Notes: generated by a model from the letters alone, not told the origin. Positions 53,828 to 62,625 are shown, counted from the first letter of the stretch. The stretch is DNA of 64,000 nt from Micromonospora rhizosphaerae (GCF_900091465.1 NZ_FMHV01000002.1:3224001-3288000); one strand, 5' to 3'. Program-made: numbers and translations.

Positions 53828-55258
53828 TACTCCAGCCGGGGATGTTGACCTTGGCTGAGCTGTGGCGTGATGCGGCGCGGGAACGAGGGCAGCCACCGTC
53901 GATCATGGACGGTTGTGTGGACTGACCATGACGCAGCGGTGGCTGCCGGATACAGGGTAGACGCCCAGCGATGGCGGATGTTGTTCGACGACCTGCTGTT
54001 CACTGTCGGCCAACGTTTCCGCAGGCCGGAGCCCCGGCGGCGGGTACGGGACTTTGTCCGAGGCCTGCTGGCGCCGCTACCGCGTAAGAACTGCTGGACG
54101 ATCGCTGAGCACGCCGGCGACGCCGGTCCGGACGGGATGCAGGACCTACTGACCCGGGTGAAGTGGGACGACGTGGCGGTCCGCGCCGACGTGCGTGAGT
54201 TCATCTGCGAGCAGTTCGGCGACACCGAAGCGGTACTGGTCATCGACGAGACCGGTGATCTGAAGAAGGGCCGGCACACCGTCGGCGTTCAACGGCAGTA
54301 CTCCGGCACCGCCGGGAAGATCGAGAACTGCCAGCTCGCCGTGCATCTGGTCTACGCCACCGAGGTGGTTCACGCGATGCTCGACGCGGCCCTCTACCTC
54401 CCGAAATCGTGGTGCGACGACCCGCAACGCCGGGCTGAGGCGGGTGTCCCGGAGCAGGTGCGGTTCGCGACCAAGCCACAGCTGGCGTCCCGGATGATCG
54501 AGACCGCGGTCACCGCCGGGCTGCCCTGCCGCTGGGTGGCCGGCGACGAAGCCTACGGCGGAGACCCGCGCCTGGCCGCCCAGCTTCGTCAGTTGCAACT
54601 GGGCTACGTCCTGGCGGTGGCCTGCTCACATCAGGTGACCACCAGCCTCGGTGTCTACCGCGTAGACGCGCTGGCCACGGGACTGCCCGCTTCTGCCTGG
54701 CAGCGCGTGTCCGCCGGTCGAGGCGCCAAGGGACACCGCTACTACGACTGGTCCTTCACCGCCCTACCCGCCCACCGCGACCAGCACGGAGGACACCACT
54801 GGCTCCTGATCCGCCGCAACCGGACAACCGGCGAGCTGGCCTTCTACCGCTGCTGGTCACCCGAACCCGTCCCGCTGCACACCCTCGTCACAGTGGCCGG
54901 GCGCCGCTGGAAAATTGAAGAGTCGTTCCAAGCCGCGAAGACCGGCCTCGGCCTCGACCAGCACCAGAACCGCCGCTGGACGTCCTGGCACCGCTGGACC
55001 ACCCTGGCGATCCTCGCCCACGCCTTCCTCGCCGCTGCCACCGCTCACCGCGACCGGCCCGACCCGGCCGGGCTGATCCCGCTAACCGTCAACGAGCTAC
55101 GCCACCTGTTCAACGTCCTGATCATCGAGCCCACCCGCCGCCACACCGATCCCTTGCTCTGGTCGGTCCGCCGACGCCGCCACCAAGCCCGCGCCATGAA
55201 AAGCCATTACGCCCGACAAGCCCTCATCGAGCCGTGATCACGATCCCCGGCTGGAGTA
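53828..55258. mobile_element. IS701-family insertion sequence, complete
   Basis: 1431 bp. The 16-bp terminal inverted repeats TACTCCAGCCGGGGAT (53828-53843) and its exact complement (55243-55258) are perfect. Target duplication CTAA flanks it (53824-53827 and 55259-55262), fitting the YTAR target rule of IS701. It carries one transposase gene and interrupts sduA. Perfect repeats and an intact duplication indicate a recent, unrearranged insertion. Confidence 0.95.
53867..55237 (+). CDS. IS701-family transposase
   Basis: Up to 456 aa. The DDE residues are visible: VLVIDETGDLKKG (first D), WVAGDEAYGGD (second D) and RWKIEESFQAAK (E). The motif PRKNCWTIAEHAGDAGPDGMQ is typical of the family. The first 15-25 codons are probably not translated: family members usually start near the residues VDAQRWRMLFDDLL, and the GTG giving WTDHDAAV is one candidate start. 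The gene ends 21 bp before the right inverted repeat and is intact. Confidence 0.92.
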   Translation: MMRRGNEGSHRRSWTVVWTDHDAAVAAGYRVDAQRWRMLFDDLLFTVGQRFRRPEPRRRVRDFVRGLLAPLPRKNCWTIAEHAGDAGPDGMQDLLTRVKWDDVAVRADVREFICEQFGDTEAVLVIDETGDLKKGRHTVGVQRQYSGTAGKIENCQLAVHLVYATEVVHAMLDAALYLPKSWCDDPQRRAEAGVPEQVRFATKPQLASRMIETAVTAGLPCRWVAGDEAYGGDPRLAAQLRQLQLGYVLAVACSHQVTTSLGVYRVDALATGLPASAWQRVSAGRGAKGHRYYDWSFTALPAHRDQHGGHHWLLIRRNRTTGELAFYRCWSPEPVPLHTLVTVAGRRWKIEESFQAAKTGLGLDQHQNRRWTSWHRWTTLAILAHAFLAAATAHRDRPDPAGLIPLTVNELRHLFNVLIIEPTRRHTDPLLWSVRRRRHQARAMKSHYARQALIEP

Positions 55259-55335
55259 CTAAGCCAGGTCTCATAGTCGATCCAGCTCATCGCCCGGGGA
55301 CGGTCAGTGGCAAGGTCGGGTACTAGCGATTCCAT

Positions 55336-55886
55336 TAATCCACCTTCAAGTTCAGCCCACCCAGCGAAGGCTTCGAAGACGAGCCCCTTTCAAAGTTTGA
55401 CGCACGCCGCGTGGTACCCCTCATGCATTGAGGTTCTCAACAAGAAATGGTGTTTGACGGGTAACGATTGCTCATAAGGTGCATTGTGGACGGCGTTGGC
55501 ATGGCGTGGGTCCTCCGGTAATGAGATTTCACGACAAAAGGTCACCACCAGAAAGGATCCCACGTGATCGCGTATCGTGCGACACTCGACGTCCCCCCTC
55601 GGGTCTCCGTTCTCCGTGTCGACGCTGACCTCGTTGTCCAAGGTGTCGTCGATGATCTGCCACTGCCTCGCGGTCAGCTCGACGGTGCACGAGCCGAGGC
55701 TATCGCTGTCCGACAACACGACCCGCATCTTGGCCCGGAACTGGGACCCCCTCAACCTCAACGTTGGATGACCTGCCACACGCGGTCGGCTGCAGATCCG
55801 GTCGTCCACCCACACGACACTGCGCCGCCGGAGCGAAAGGCAGGCCCGGACAAGTCCGCTCGGCCTCGGGCGACGGGGTGTGCCGC
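55336..55886. other. 551-nt region between sduA and the 1120-aa gene
   Basis: Apart from the small ORF at 55390-55728 nothing is convincing. Base composition in 55400-55560 is less GC-rich than its surroundings. No inverted repeat or att-like sequence was seen. Confidence 0.35.
55390..55728 (-). CDS. possible small hypothetical protein upstream of sduA
   Basis: 112 aa from the ATG at 55728. The first 45 residues (VELTARQWQIIDDTLDNEVS, then VDTENGDPRGDVECRTIRDH) look like a real protein with a helix and acidic loop. The rest (SMHEGYHAACVKL) looks less constrained and may result from a frameshift. It is codirectional with sduA, 55 nt from its original start. No family recognised. Confidence 0.35.
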   Translation of the reverse strand: MRVVLSDSDSLGSCTVELTARQWQIIDDTLDNEVSVDTENGDPRGDVECRTIRDHVGSFLVVTFCREISLPEDPRHANAVHNAPYEQSLPVKHHFLLRTSMHEGYHAACVKL

Positions 55887-58800
55887 TCAGGGTTGAGTCG
55901 TCGGCGATGCGTCCAACGGCGAATCCTTGTGCTGCGGTGACCCGAACGGGATGGCGCCGTTGAGGGCGTCGCGGAAGTCGAAGCCGTCGGCGGCGAAGGC
56001 GCTGACGAGCCGCCGAGCCTCCGCGGCGGCACTGTCCTCGGTGGCTGCCGTACTGATGATGTCGCGGATGATCGTGTCGTGACGTGCGACGTTCCAGTAC
56101 CGCTCGCGGCTGCCGGCGAGGTGCCTGACTACGCGCAGGCAGGCGTGCGGGTGCCGTGCGGCGAGGGTGCGTAGGCGACGCAGTACGTGCACGCCGAGGT
56201 CAAGGTCGGGAACGAGTCCCAGAGCGTCGTGGAGCTGCTCCAGTAGCCATGCCTCATCGAAGCCGCCGTTGACGAACCAGGCATCGAAGCCAGCCAGTTC
56301 CACCGGATCACCGCCGTGACGAACGGCGTCGATGCGGTACTGCCACAGCTGGACGAGTCGCTCGCGGTGCTGAGGATCGAGGGGTTCGTCGCGGCGGAAG
56401 CTTCGCCCTGCGGCGTCGACGATCGTGCCGGCTGCGGCGGTCGGTGCCCGCTCGTAAAAGCGGCGAAGGAGCCTGTCGGGGTCGTCCAGGCTAAGCTGCC
56501 CGAACCAGTACCGGTTGCCCAGGTGCATGGCGAGCTGCTGGGCCCGGTGCGATTCCCACTCGTCGGTCGTGCCCGCGTCAAGCAGATCTACTGCGCGGTG
56601 ATAGTGCGGTTGCAGCAGTGTCCATGCATCATCGGTAAGCACGGGGTTGCTGAGGTGTCCGTGCCAGGCTGCCCGCCACACCGTGCGGTGCTCGGCGTCG
56701 GTGGGCAGGAATCTGTCAAGGTTGGTGGCTGTCCAGTCGGGGTTCAGGCGCAGCAGCGCCTGCAGCTGCTGGCCGAACATGGCACGGACCGCCAGGGCCG
56801 GATCCGTGGCAGGGCTGATGTGCGCGTCGAGAACCTCCATCACCTCGGGGACATCACTGCTGCCGGAGCGCCGCTGGGCACGGAGCCCGTAGAGGATCGC
56901 CGCGCGTAGCGCCTCTGGCCGGACCGCGTCCAGCGACGCCAGGTCGGCTTGTCCGTCGTCCTGGCCGTCGGCCGCGCACGGGTCGGGATCGGTGCACGCG
57001 GCTGTGATGATCGACCACAAGGCCGGTTCGACGTCGGCCGGGATACGGTCTGGGTCGGCGTCCGGGTAGACCGTGCACAACCGCATCGCAGCGTACCGGG
57101 CGGTGCGCCACGGCCGCTCCTGCCGTCGTGTCGCACCGGCGGCGAGTTCGGCGGCGGCCTGCTCGTCAACCCAGGCCAGGAACGTCCCGAGCGCGGTCCA
57201 GTCGAGACGCACGTCGGCCGAGGCCGCCTGCCAGAACCCGTCCAGGATCGGCGTGACGAACTCGTGCGGGAGACCGATGAACGCGGCGGCCTCCGCCGAC
57301 CAGCATGCCGCTTCGGTCTTCGCCGCCACGGCGAGCGCCGGTCGGATCGAGGTACGGCCCAGCTGCCGCCAGTCCTGCGGCGGTTGCCAGCCGCGCAGCA
57401 GTTGCGCCGCCGCATCGGCCGTCAACGCCTGCAGTTCGGGAGCCTCAACGTCCTCCCCGGACCAGACTGCGAACGCCGCCGGCGGTGGCACCGACAGGTC
57501 CGGGGCAGGGCCGTACTCGGCGACGAGGGCCTCGTACCGGGCGCGGCGGGCGTCGTCAAGCCGCGAGGCGAGCGCGGCGTATCGGTTACGACGCCACCGG
57601 TCGACGCGGCTGCGCAGCAGATCCTCACCCGAGCCGGCCCCGTCGGCAGGTCGGGCCAAGCGCTGTTGCCATGCCGTCGTGTCCGGGTCGTGGTCGAACA
57701 ACTCGAGCAGGCCGTCCACATCCGACGGCGGCAGCCACTGGTGCCCGGCGGCGGCCAGCAGCAGGTACTCCCGGTCGACGGCGTCGTCGCCCCGTGCGGC
57801 GAGGGTGCGTAGTTGGGCCCCGACGAGCTCGGGCGCGTCCTGGCCACGGGAGCGCAGAAGGTGCAGCCGAACTCGGGGCAGGATGTCCGGGGTGTCACCG
57901 GTAAGGGCTGCGACGGTGTCCCGCACTGGGTGGACACCGGCGTCATGCAGTGCGATACCGACCTCGATCAGCACATCGGCGAGCGCGTTGCGCACATCGG
58001 TGTCACGGCGCCGGTCGGTGTCGGGCTCGATCGCCGGGCGCCACAGCTGGGAACGATTGGAGCGGTCGGCTGATGCGGCGGTGACGAGCCGATCGATGAG
58101 CAAATCCACGATCGGACCGCCAACAACCCGAGCGACAGCGGGCACCGACTCCCGCACCACCCGCACGTAGTCGAAGCCGCGAACACCGGCCGCGTCCCGG
58201 CCAGGGATCTCGGACAGCACGGCGCGGAGCAGGTCGATCGCGGCGGCCCGGTGCCCGCCGTTGGCCAGGTGCACCGCGAGGTCACCGACCTGGTCGGCGG
58301 CGATGACACCGTACGGACCTGGAAGGGCCGCCACCAGCACCGGCGCGATCCGTACCGCATGGTGTGGTGGTAGTGCCAGGGCGAGCCGGGTCAGGTCCCA
58401 CAGCACACGGCTGTTCTGGGTCGGTTCCATTCCCAGCACCGCCTCGACCGCGGCGTCAGGCACTTCGGCTGCCACTCGGACCAGGTACTCCGACTCCGGC
58501 CATGCCGGCACGTCCAGCGAGCCGTCGATCGGGTCGTGGCGTGGCACGGGCGGGTTCTGGAAGAAGCCCTTCTTCGTCAGCGGCCCGATCCACGCGGCCG
58601 ATGCCCTACTGAAGAACCGCTGACGGGTGACCGGGTTGGCGGGAAACCGCTGCCGAAGTTCGCTGGCCCGTTTGGCGCTCGGCCCAGCGGCGAGGAGCAG
58701 GTCGAGCCGGTCGAAGACGTCGGCATAGCGGTACTCGAACCGATCCAACGCAAGATCGAAGAGATCCTCCATCCGGGTGAAGAACGCCAGGAACTCGCTG

Positions 58801-59249
58801 TCGACCGGTCGTGGCCGTTCGAGGGCGTGACGGTGCGCGCGGCCGGCGAGGTTCGACGACGACGCCCGTACGGTCTGCTCGCGCCAGAACACGGCGGTCG
58901 GGTGGTCGTCGGCCAGGTCGAGTGCCTGGCACGCGGCCCTGACACTGTGAAGATGCCCGCCCGCCTCATGTCCGCAGGCGTCGCACGCGCTCTTCGCCAC
59001 CTTGCCGGCCTGCTGCGGTGCCGCGTGTGCCTCAAGGACGTACCGCAAGGCGCTGTCGGTTTCGCGCAAGGCATGGCTGATCAGGTGTGTGGCGCTCGGG
59101 TGCGGCGGCGTCTCGGTCAGCATCCGGCATGCGTCGTGGAAGAAATCCGCGGCGCCGTGGCTCACCAGGCGGGCGAGCTGCGCGGCGATCCTCGCCTGCC
59201 TCGGCGACAAGGCAGCCGCGTCGCTGCTGTCCTGGGATCCGAACCCCAT
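55887..59249 (-). CDS. 1120-aa alpha-helical protein, putative defence component
   Basis: The start is the ATG at 59249 with GGAGGAG 8 nt upstream. The N-terminal part has a Cys/His cluster (CDACGHEAGGHLHSV, about residue 90) that could bind zinc. The remainder is almost entirely helical, without Walker motifs. The C-terminal 250 residues (RYWFGQLSLDDPDRLLRRFY, FDAWFVNGGFDEAWLLEQLH, RLRTLAARHPHACLRVVRHL) resemble, from memory, the helical sensor-like ends of large NTPase defence proteins. The NTPase part is absent here. It is the first gene of the leftward cargo. Function not known. Confidence 0.6.
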   Translation of the reverse strand: MGFGSQDSSDAAALSPRQARIAAQLARLVSHGAADFFHDACRMLTETPPHPSATHLISHALRETDSALRYVLEAHAAPQQAGKVAKSACDACGHEAGGHLHSVRAACQALDLADDHPTAVFWREQTVRASSSNLAGRAHRHALERPRPVDSEFLAFFTRMEDLFDLALDRFEYRYADVFDRLDLLLAAGPSAKRASELRQRFPANPVTRQRFFSRASAAWIGPLTKKGFFQNPPVPRHDPIDGSLDVPAWPESEYLVRVAAEVPDAAVEAVLGMEPTQNSRVLWDLTRLALALPPHHAVRIAPVLVAALPGPYGVIAADQVGDLAVHLANGGHRAAAIDLLRAVLSEIPGRDAAGVRGFDYVRVVRESVPAVARVVGGPIVDLLIDRLVTAASADRSNRSQLWRPAIEPDTDRRRDTDVRNALADVLIEVGIALHDAGVHPVRDTVAALTGDTPDILPRVRLHLLRSRGQDAPELVGAQLRTLAARGDDAVDREYLLLAAAGHQWLPPSDVDGLLELFDHDPDTTAWQQRLARPADGAGSGEDLLRSRVDRWRRNRYAALASRLDDARRARYEALVAEYGPAPDLSVPPPAAFAVWSGEDVEAPELQALTADAAAQLLRGWQPPQDWRQLGRTSIRPALAVAAKTEAACWSAEAAAFIGLPHEFVTPILDGFWQAASADVRLDWTALGTFLAWVDEQAAAELAAGATRRQERPWRTARYAAMRLCTVYPDADPDRIPADVEPALWSIITAACTDPDPCAADGQDDGQADLASLDAVRPEALRAAILYGLRAQRRSGSSDVPEVMEVLDAHISPATDPALAVRAMFGQQLQALLRLNPDWTATNLDRFLPTDAEHRTVWRAAWHGHLSNPVLTDDAWTLLQPHYHRAVDLLDAGTTDEWESHRAQQLAMHLGNRYWFGQLSLDDPDRLLRRFYERAPTAAAGTIVDAAGRSFRRDEPLDPQHRERLVQLWQYRIDAVRHGGDPVELAGFDAWFVNGGFDEAWLLEQLHDALGLVPDLDLGVHVLRRLRTLAARHPHACLRVVRHLAGSRERYWNVARHDTIIRDIISTAATEDSAAAEARRLVSAFAADGFDFRDALNGAIPFGSPQHKDSPLDASPTTQP

Positions 59250-60107
59250 CAGCCTGACTCCTCCGGGATGTCGTGCGTTACGCGCCCGTGCGCGGGGCGC
59301 TTCCAACCCTGGTCGTTGGCAGCCTCCGGCACAGTGGGCGAGCAGGAGTGCTACGCCGTGGTCGGCCGGGTCGTGCCGCTGCCTTGTGCGGCGCTCTCAA
59401 TGCCTGCTGGCAGCCTACGGTTCGGCGGTCGGGGCAGCGTGCGAAGCATCTGCCGTACCGCGTCCTTGGCGGTGTGCATCTGCGGTGGATGCCGCCAGGC
59501 CGTACGGTTGGCGTTGACGAACGCGTCTACGGGCGCCGGCGGCGCCGCGTACAGGTAACGTTAGGCGTTCGCCAGCTCCAGGATGTCGCACAGCGCGGCC
59601 AGCACCGGCAGCGACCGCCGTTCCGGCGTGCCGGTGACCAGCCGGTGCACCCGGCGATGCCCTCGCGGTTCCTGCCGCACCGGTGCTCGGACGTATCCGT
59701 ACTCGAAGCACCGCCTCGCTGCTGTTCCCTCTACAGACAGAGACCGAGGTTGCCGCACGGGGGAACGGCAACCTCGGTGGCCTGCAACGTACGACCGCGC
59801 TCGCCGCAGCGCCACAGCTGTTCGGCCCAGATAGCACTCTGGCCAGGCCCTGACCTGCCCGTTCGTCGTTGCGCGTCGCGATCACCCCCAGAGAACGGGG
59901 GAAGCCGGTGAGGGAGACCGCGAGCGTACGCCTGCCACCGGCGTGCCGCCAGATCGAAGCATCTCTTCGCGGATCAGTCCGGTCAGGGTCTGCCGACTCG
60001 GCCAGGAGCCGGTCGCCGCAACAGCCACCGACTCGGCCTGCACCCGGCGCCGTACTGCCGGGGCCAGGCCGCCCCCGTCCACCCAACAGCCCAGCTAGGA
60101 GGCCGTC
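59250..60107. other. 858-nt region with gene remnants before the replication gene
   Basis: It contains a decayed helix-turn-helix gene (59561-59815) and otherwise scattered short frames. One CCCAACAG motif (60082) lies 19 nt before the ATG of the replication-relaxation gene. This stretch seems to be the right junction of the defence cargo. Confidence 0.5.
59561..59815 (-). pseudogene. remnant of an XRE-type helix-turn-helix regulator
   Basis: The last 30 residues (RRVHRLVTGTPERRSLPVLA, then ALCDILELANA) match the recognition-helix end of a Cro/C1-type domain widespread in actinobacterial mobile elements (xVYRLVTGTPERLSLPVLAALCDIL). The upstream 55 residues do not fit the family's N-terminus and are Arg/Ser-rich, as in a frameshifted reading. 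It is probably a decayed regulator. Confidence 0.6.
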
Positions 60108-61085
60108 ATGTCCGCTCACACCGAATCCCGACACTTCCCCCAGGGGGAACTCTCTGCGGGGGACACGCCCCTGGTCGTGCTCCGCACTACCGACTCGCGT
60201 CGAACCTATCCGCGGACCCTCATCGACATCTCCCACCGCCTTCGGCCTCGCGACTACACCATCGCCTCGCTCCTCGACGAGCACACCACCCTGACCACCG
60301 AGCACCTCACCTCGATCCTGTTCTTCAACCCCACCACCTGCCGTCACCGCCTCCAGCTCCTGCGCCGCCTCGGCTTCATCGACCGGTTCATCCGCAACCG
60401 GCCCGGCGCACCCAACCCAGTCTGCTGGCTGCCCGGCCTGCTCTCCTCCCGGTACGTCGCCCTGGCCCGCGACGACAGTCCGCCAACCGCCAGGGCGCTG
60501 CGGGAACGCCAGGACCGGATCTACTCCAGCCCCACACTGGAACACCTCCTCGCCGTCAACGACGTCTTCGTCTCCCTGCTCGTGCGGGCCCGCCACCAGC
60601 CCGGTGCGGCGCTGACCCGCTGGTGGTCCGAACGCACGACCGCGGCGGCGTTCGGCAACCGCATCAAACCCGACGGCCACGGCGTCTGGACCGACGGCCA
60701 CCAAGAGACCGGCTTCTTCCTCGAACTCGACCGCGGCACCGAGCCGATCGGACGCCTGGTCGACAAGCTCGCCTCCCACCGCAAGCTGCGCGCCGAGGGC
60801 GGCCCGCAGTACCCGATCCTGTTCGCCCTGCCCAGCCGGCTGCGGGAGCAGAATCTGCACCGCAAGCTCGCCGACCGGCCCGAACCGAGCCTCATCGTCG
60901 CCACCACCTCCCCGGAATTCGGGCCGGATCCGGCCGGCCCGGTGTGGCGGCTGGCCGGCAACGGACGCCACCGGCTCACCCTGGCCGACCTGCCCAGCAG
61001 CCACGGCCAGCCCGGCCCACTCGCCCCCGGGCCGGCGCAGCCCGCCGACCACCCGCTCCGGTCGGTCCTCGGCTCCGCCGCCTGA
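60108..61085 (+). CDS. replication-relaxation family protein
   Basis: 325 aa. It matches the Replic_Relax family layout: an N-terminal winged-helix region RPRDYTIASLLDEHTTLTTE with LRRLGFIDRF (about residues 47-95), a central part EHLLAVNDVFVSLLVRARH, and the characteristic FFLELDRGTEPIGRLVDKLA (about 205-224). These proteins are found on actinobacterial plasmids and ICEs and are thought to initiate replication or relax DNA. The upstream CCCAACAG (60082) and the cluster downstream suggest shared control with the transfer operon. ATG 60108 follows AGGAGGCC. Confidence 0.85.
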   Translation: MSAHTESRHFPQGELSAGDTPLVVLRTTDSRRTYPRTLIDISHRLRPRDYTIASLLDEHTTLTTEHLTSILFFNPTTCRHRLQLLRRLGFIDRFIRNRPGAPNPVCWLPGLLSSRYVALARDDSPPTARALRERQDRIYSSPTLEHLLAVNDVFVSLLVRARHQPGAALTRWWSERTTAAAFGNRIKPDGHGVWTDGHQETGFFLELDRGTEPIGRLVDKLASHRKLRAEGGPQYPILFALPSRLREQNLHRKLADRPEPSLIVATTSPEFGPDPAGPVWRLAGNGRHRLTLADLPSSHGQPGPLAPGPAQPADHPLRSVLGSAA

Positions 61086-61140
61086 CTCCCCGGCAACGGC
61101 CCAGCCAACCGGTGGCTGCTCTCGTCGCGTTCAACCGACT

Positions 61141-61183
61141 TCGGGCCCGTCCCGCGGCTCTGCGCGGCAGGAGACGGGCCCGA
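61141..61183 (+). terminator. 11-bp hairpin after the replication-relaxation gene
   Basis: TCGGGCCCGTC (61141-61151) pairs perfectly with GACGGGCCCGA (61173-61183), with a 21-nt GC-rich loop. It lies 56 nt after the stop. No U-run. Confidence 0.6.
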
Positions 61184-61418
61184 GTGCCCTGCCGTTCGGC
61201 GGGACACCGCCACGCGGCCGAACACCGCCGCAGACGGCTGCGAAGCCGCATGATTATCGAGCTTCGCGCCGGCAAGTTCCAGGGCGGCCCAACCCGCAGG
61301 AACCGGGCCAACCAGCCACCTGACCGCGACGCGCAGGCTGCGCGGTGCCGGCCGCGATGGCGGCGCGAGGAGATGCGCCGAGTGCCTCGCCGTGGGCTCG
61401 CGACGTCACGTCGGGTTA

Positions 61419-61574
61419 CCCAACAGGCACTCGGCGGTCGGTGGCGTTGGCCAACAGCGCGTCGCGCCAGCCCAACAGGCCTTGACCGCCAGCGCCGTCA
61501 GGCAAGTGGCCGTACCCAACAGCCCAGATCAGCAGGGGTTTCCACCTGATCCGGGCGATCGATGGCCTGTTGGG
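61419..61574. repeat. right-hand CCCAACAG motif cluster
   Basis: Exact copies at 61419, 61471, 61515 and 61567 (the last inverted), plus GCCAACAG at 61450. Successive spacings of 31, 21, 44 and 52 bp are all near multiples of one helical turn. The last copy is followed by a TACGGT -10-like hexamer near 61584. Confidence 0.75.
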
Positions 61575-61855
61575 TGATCGGGCTACGGTGAGGGCTCATT
61601 TACTGAAACCCCTTAAGCACCACCATCCGGGCCACGCCGCCCACGACCGCGGTCGCAACCGCCCACCCGCCATTCGGCCGGTCGGCCTGCCCCGCCCGTA
61701 GGCGCCTCGCCCACCCCACAGCACCTCCGCGCCCCGCCGCGGAATCTTCCGCGCGCCGCTGACCGCGTCGCGGTCAAGCCCTCACCTTCCTTCCCACCGG
61801 GAAGCCGACTTCGGCATGCCCATCCCCACCTCGCACACGCCTTGAGGAGGAACTC

Positions 61856-62518
61856 GTGCCCAACACGTCCCTGACCATCGTGTGCCTGCCCCGCGGCACC
61901 CCCACCGACCAGCTGGCCACCACCGCCGCAACCTGCCTCGCGGCCACGCCTCTGACCAGTCTCGGCAGCGCCGGGCACTTCATCGTCAACACCCGCTTCC
62001 GCCGTAGAAGCCTTCTGCAGCCTTGGAAGGACACCGCCGCCGGCGGACCCGTCCGCCTCCTCAACCTCGATGTCATGCGCGCCACCGCCCGGCGGACCTA
62101 CTGGTACCGCTGGCACATCTGGAACCAGGTCGTCGACCGCACGAGGCCTGCCCAGCCCTACTGGACCTTTCTCGAACGGCACCGCGCCGACCCGGCCAAG
62201 TACCCGCTCGCCAAGGCCCAGCAGCACTACCTCGCCCAACCCCGCATCGCGAACATGCTCACCTACAACGCCCTGCCGAACAGGCTCACGGATCTGCCCA
62301 CCAGCCACCTGGAGGCATTCCAGACCGGCGCGCACGGCTACGCCCACGTCGGCTGGCTCTGCGCCGTCCCGGGCAACAGCCTGCTCTGCCTCGACGGCAC
62401 CTACCTGGCGACCGCCAGCGACCAGTACGCCACCCGCATGGCCTACCTGGCCGAAGCCAACCGGCGCATCACCGCGCTCCACAACCGGGACATGCTCGTC
62501 GCGCTCTGCACCCGCTAA
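61856..62518 (+). CDS. hypothetical protein
   Basis: 220 aa from GTG 61856, preceded by GAGGAGG at good spacing. No signal peptide or membrane segment is seen. The protein is mixed alpha/beta with aromatic and basic patches (RRTYWYRWHIWNQVVDR, about residues 79-95) and two Cys-containing strands near the end (GWLCAVPGNSLLCLDGTYLA). I do not recognise the family. The first codons include a near-match CCCAACAC. It is followed after 107 nt by the GGDEF gene in the same direction. Confidence 0.65.
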   Translation: MPNTSLTIVCLPRGTPTDQLATTAATCLAATPLTSLGSAGHFIVNTRFRRRSLLQPWKDTAAGGPVRLLNLDVMRATARRTYWYRWHIWNQVVDRTRPAQPYWTFLERHRADPAKYPLAKAQQHYLAQPRIANMLTYNALPNRLTDLPTSHLEAFQTGAHGYAHVGWLCAVPGNSLLCLDGTYLATASDQYATRMAYLAEANRRITALHNRDMLVALCTR

Positions 62519-62625
62519 ACCCCACAGCACCCACCCGCACAGGCGAACCGGTCGATCCGGTTCGCCTGCCGGCGCTTGCAGCCTCAACCCATCCCTTCGG
62601 CCCATTCCCGGAAGGAGACCCCGTC

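Larger units (their letters stand above)
53007..55335 (-). pseudogene. sduA: Shedu-type nuclease gene (sduA) interrupted by an IS701-family element
   Basis: Removing 53828-55258 and one CTAA copy joins the ATG at 55335 (ESLVPDLATDRPRAMSWIDY) to REWKVLLASDPEE and onward in a single frame of 297 codons. The C-terminal part has the SduA/DUF4263 core: HRFLEDHPVLLPG, RRPDFMWV, CIEIEKPSKRWFT and SELTQALDQLTDW, giving the acidic and Lys residues of the nuclease site, then LPQYVLIYGRA. Shedu is a single-gene anti-phage nuclease. Base composition is less GC-rich than the neighbours, which suggests recent acquisition. The insertion separates the first 25 codons, so the gene is probably inactive. Confidence 0.88.
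61086..61855. other. 770-nt region downstream of the replication gene
   Basis: No gene is supported. It begins with a strong hairpin (61141-61183) and then holds the right-hand CCCAACAG cluster (61419-61574). Because the motifs flank the replication-relaxation gene on both sides, an origin of replication or transfer may lie here. Confidence 0.5.

Noticed and set aside
53867..55237. IS insertion read as the natural 5' end of the Shedu gene
   Set aside because: The leftward frame into the IS (NIPGW and upstream) is IS end sequence. Joining across the CTAA duplication gives a continuous frame with a proper ATG.
59273..59911. 212-codon rightward frame near the right edge of the cargo
   Set aside because: Arg-rich with no ribosome-binding site or family resemblance, and it overlaps the helix-turn-helix remnant on the other strand.
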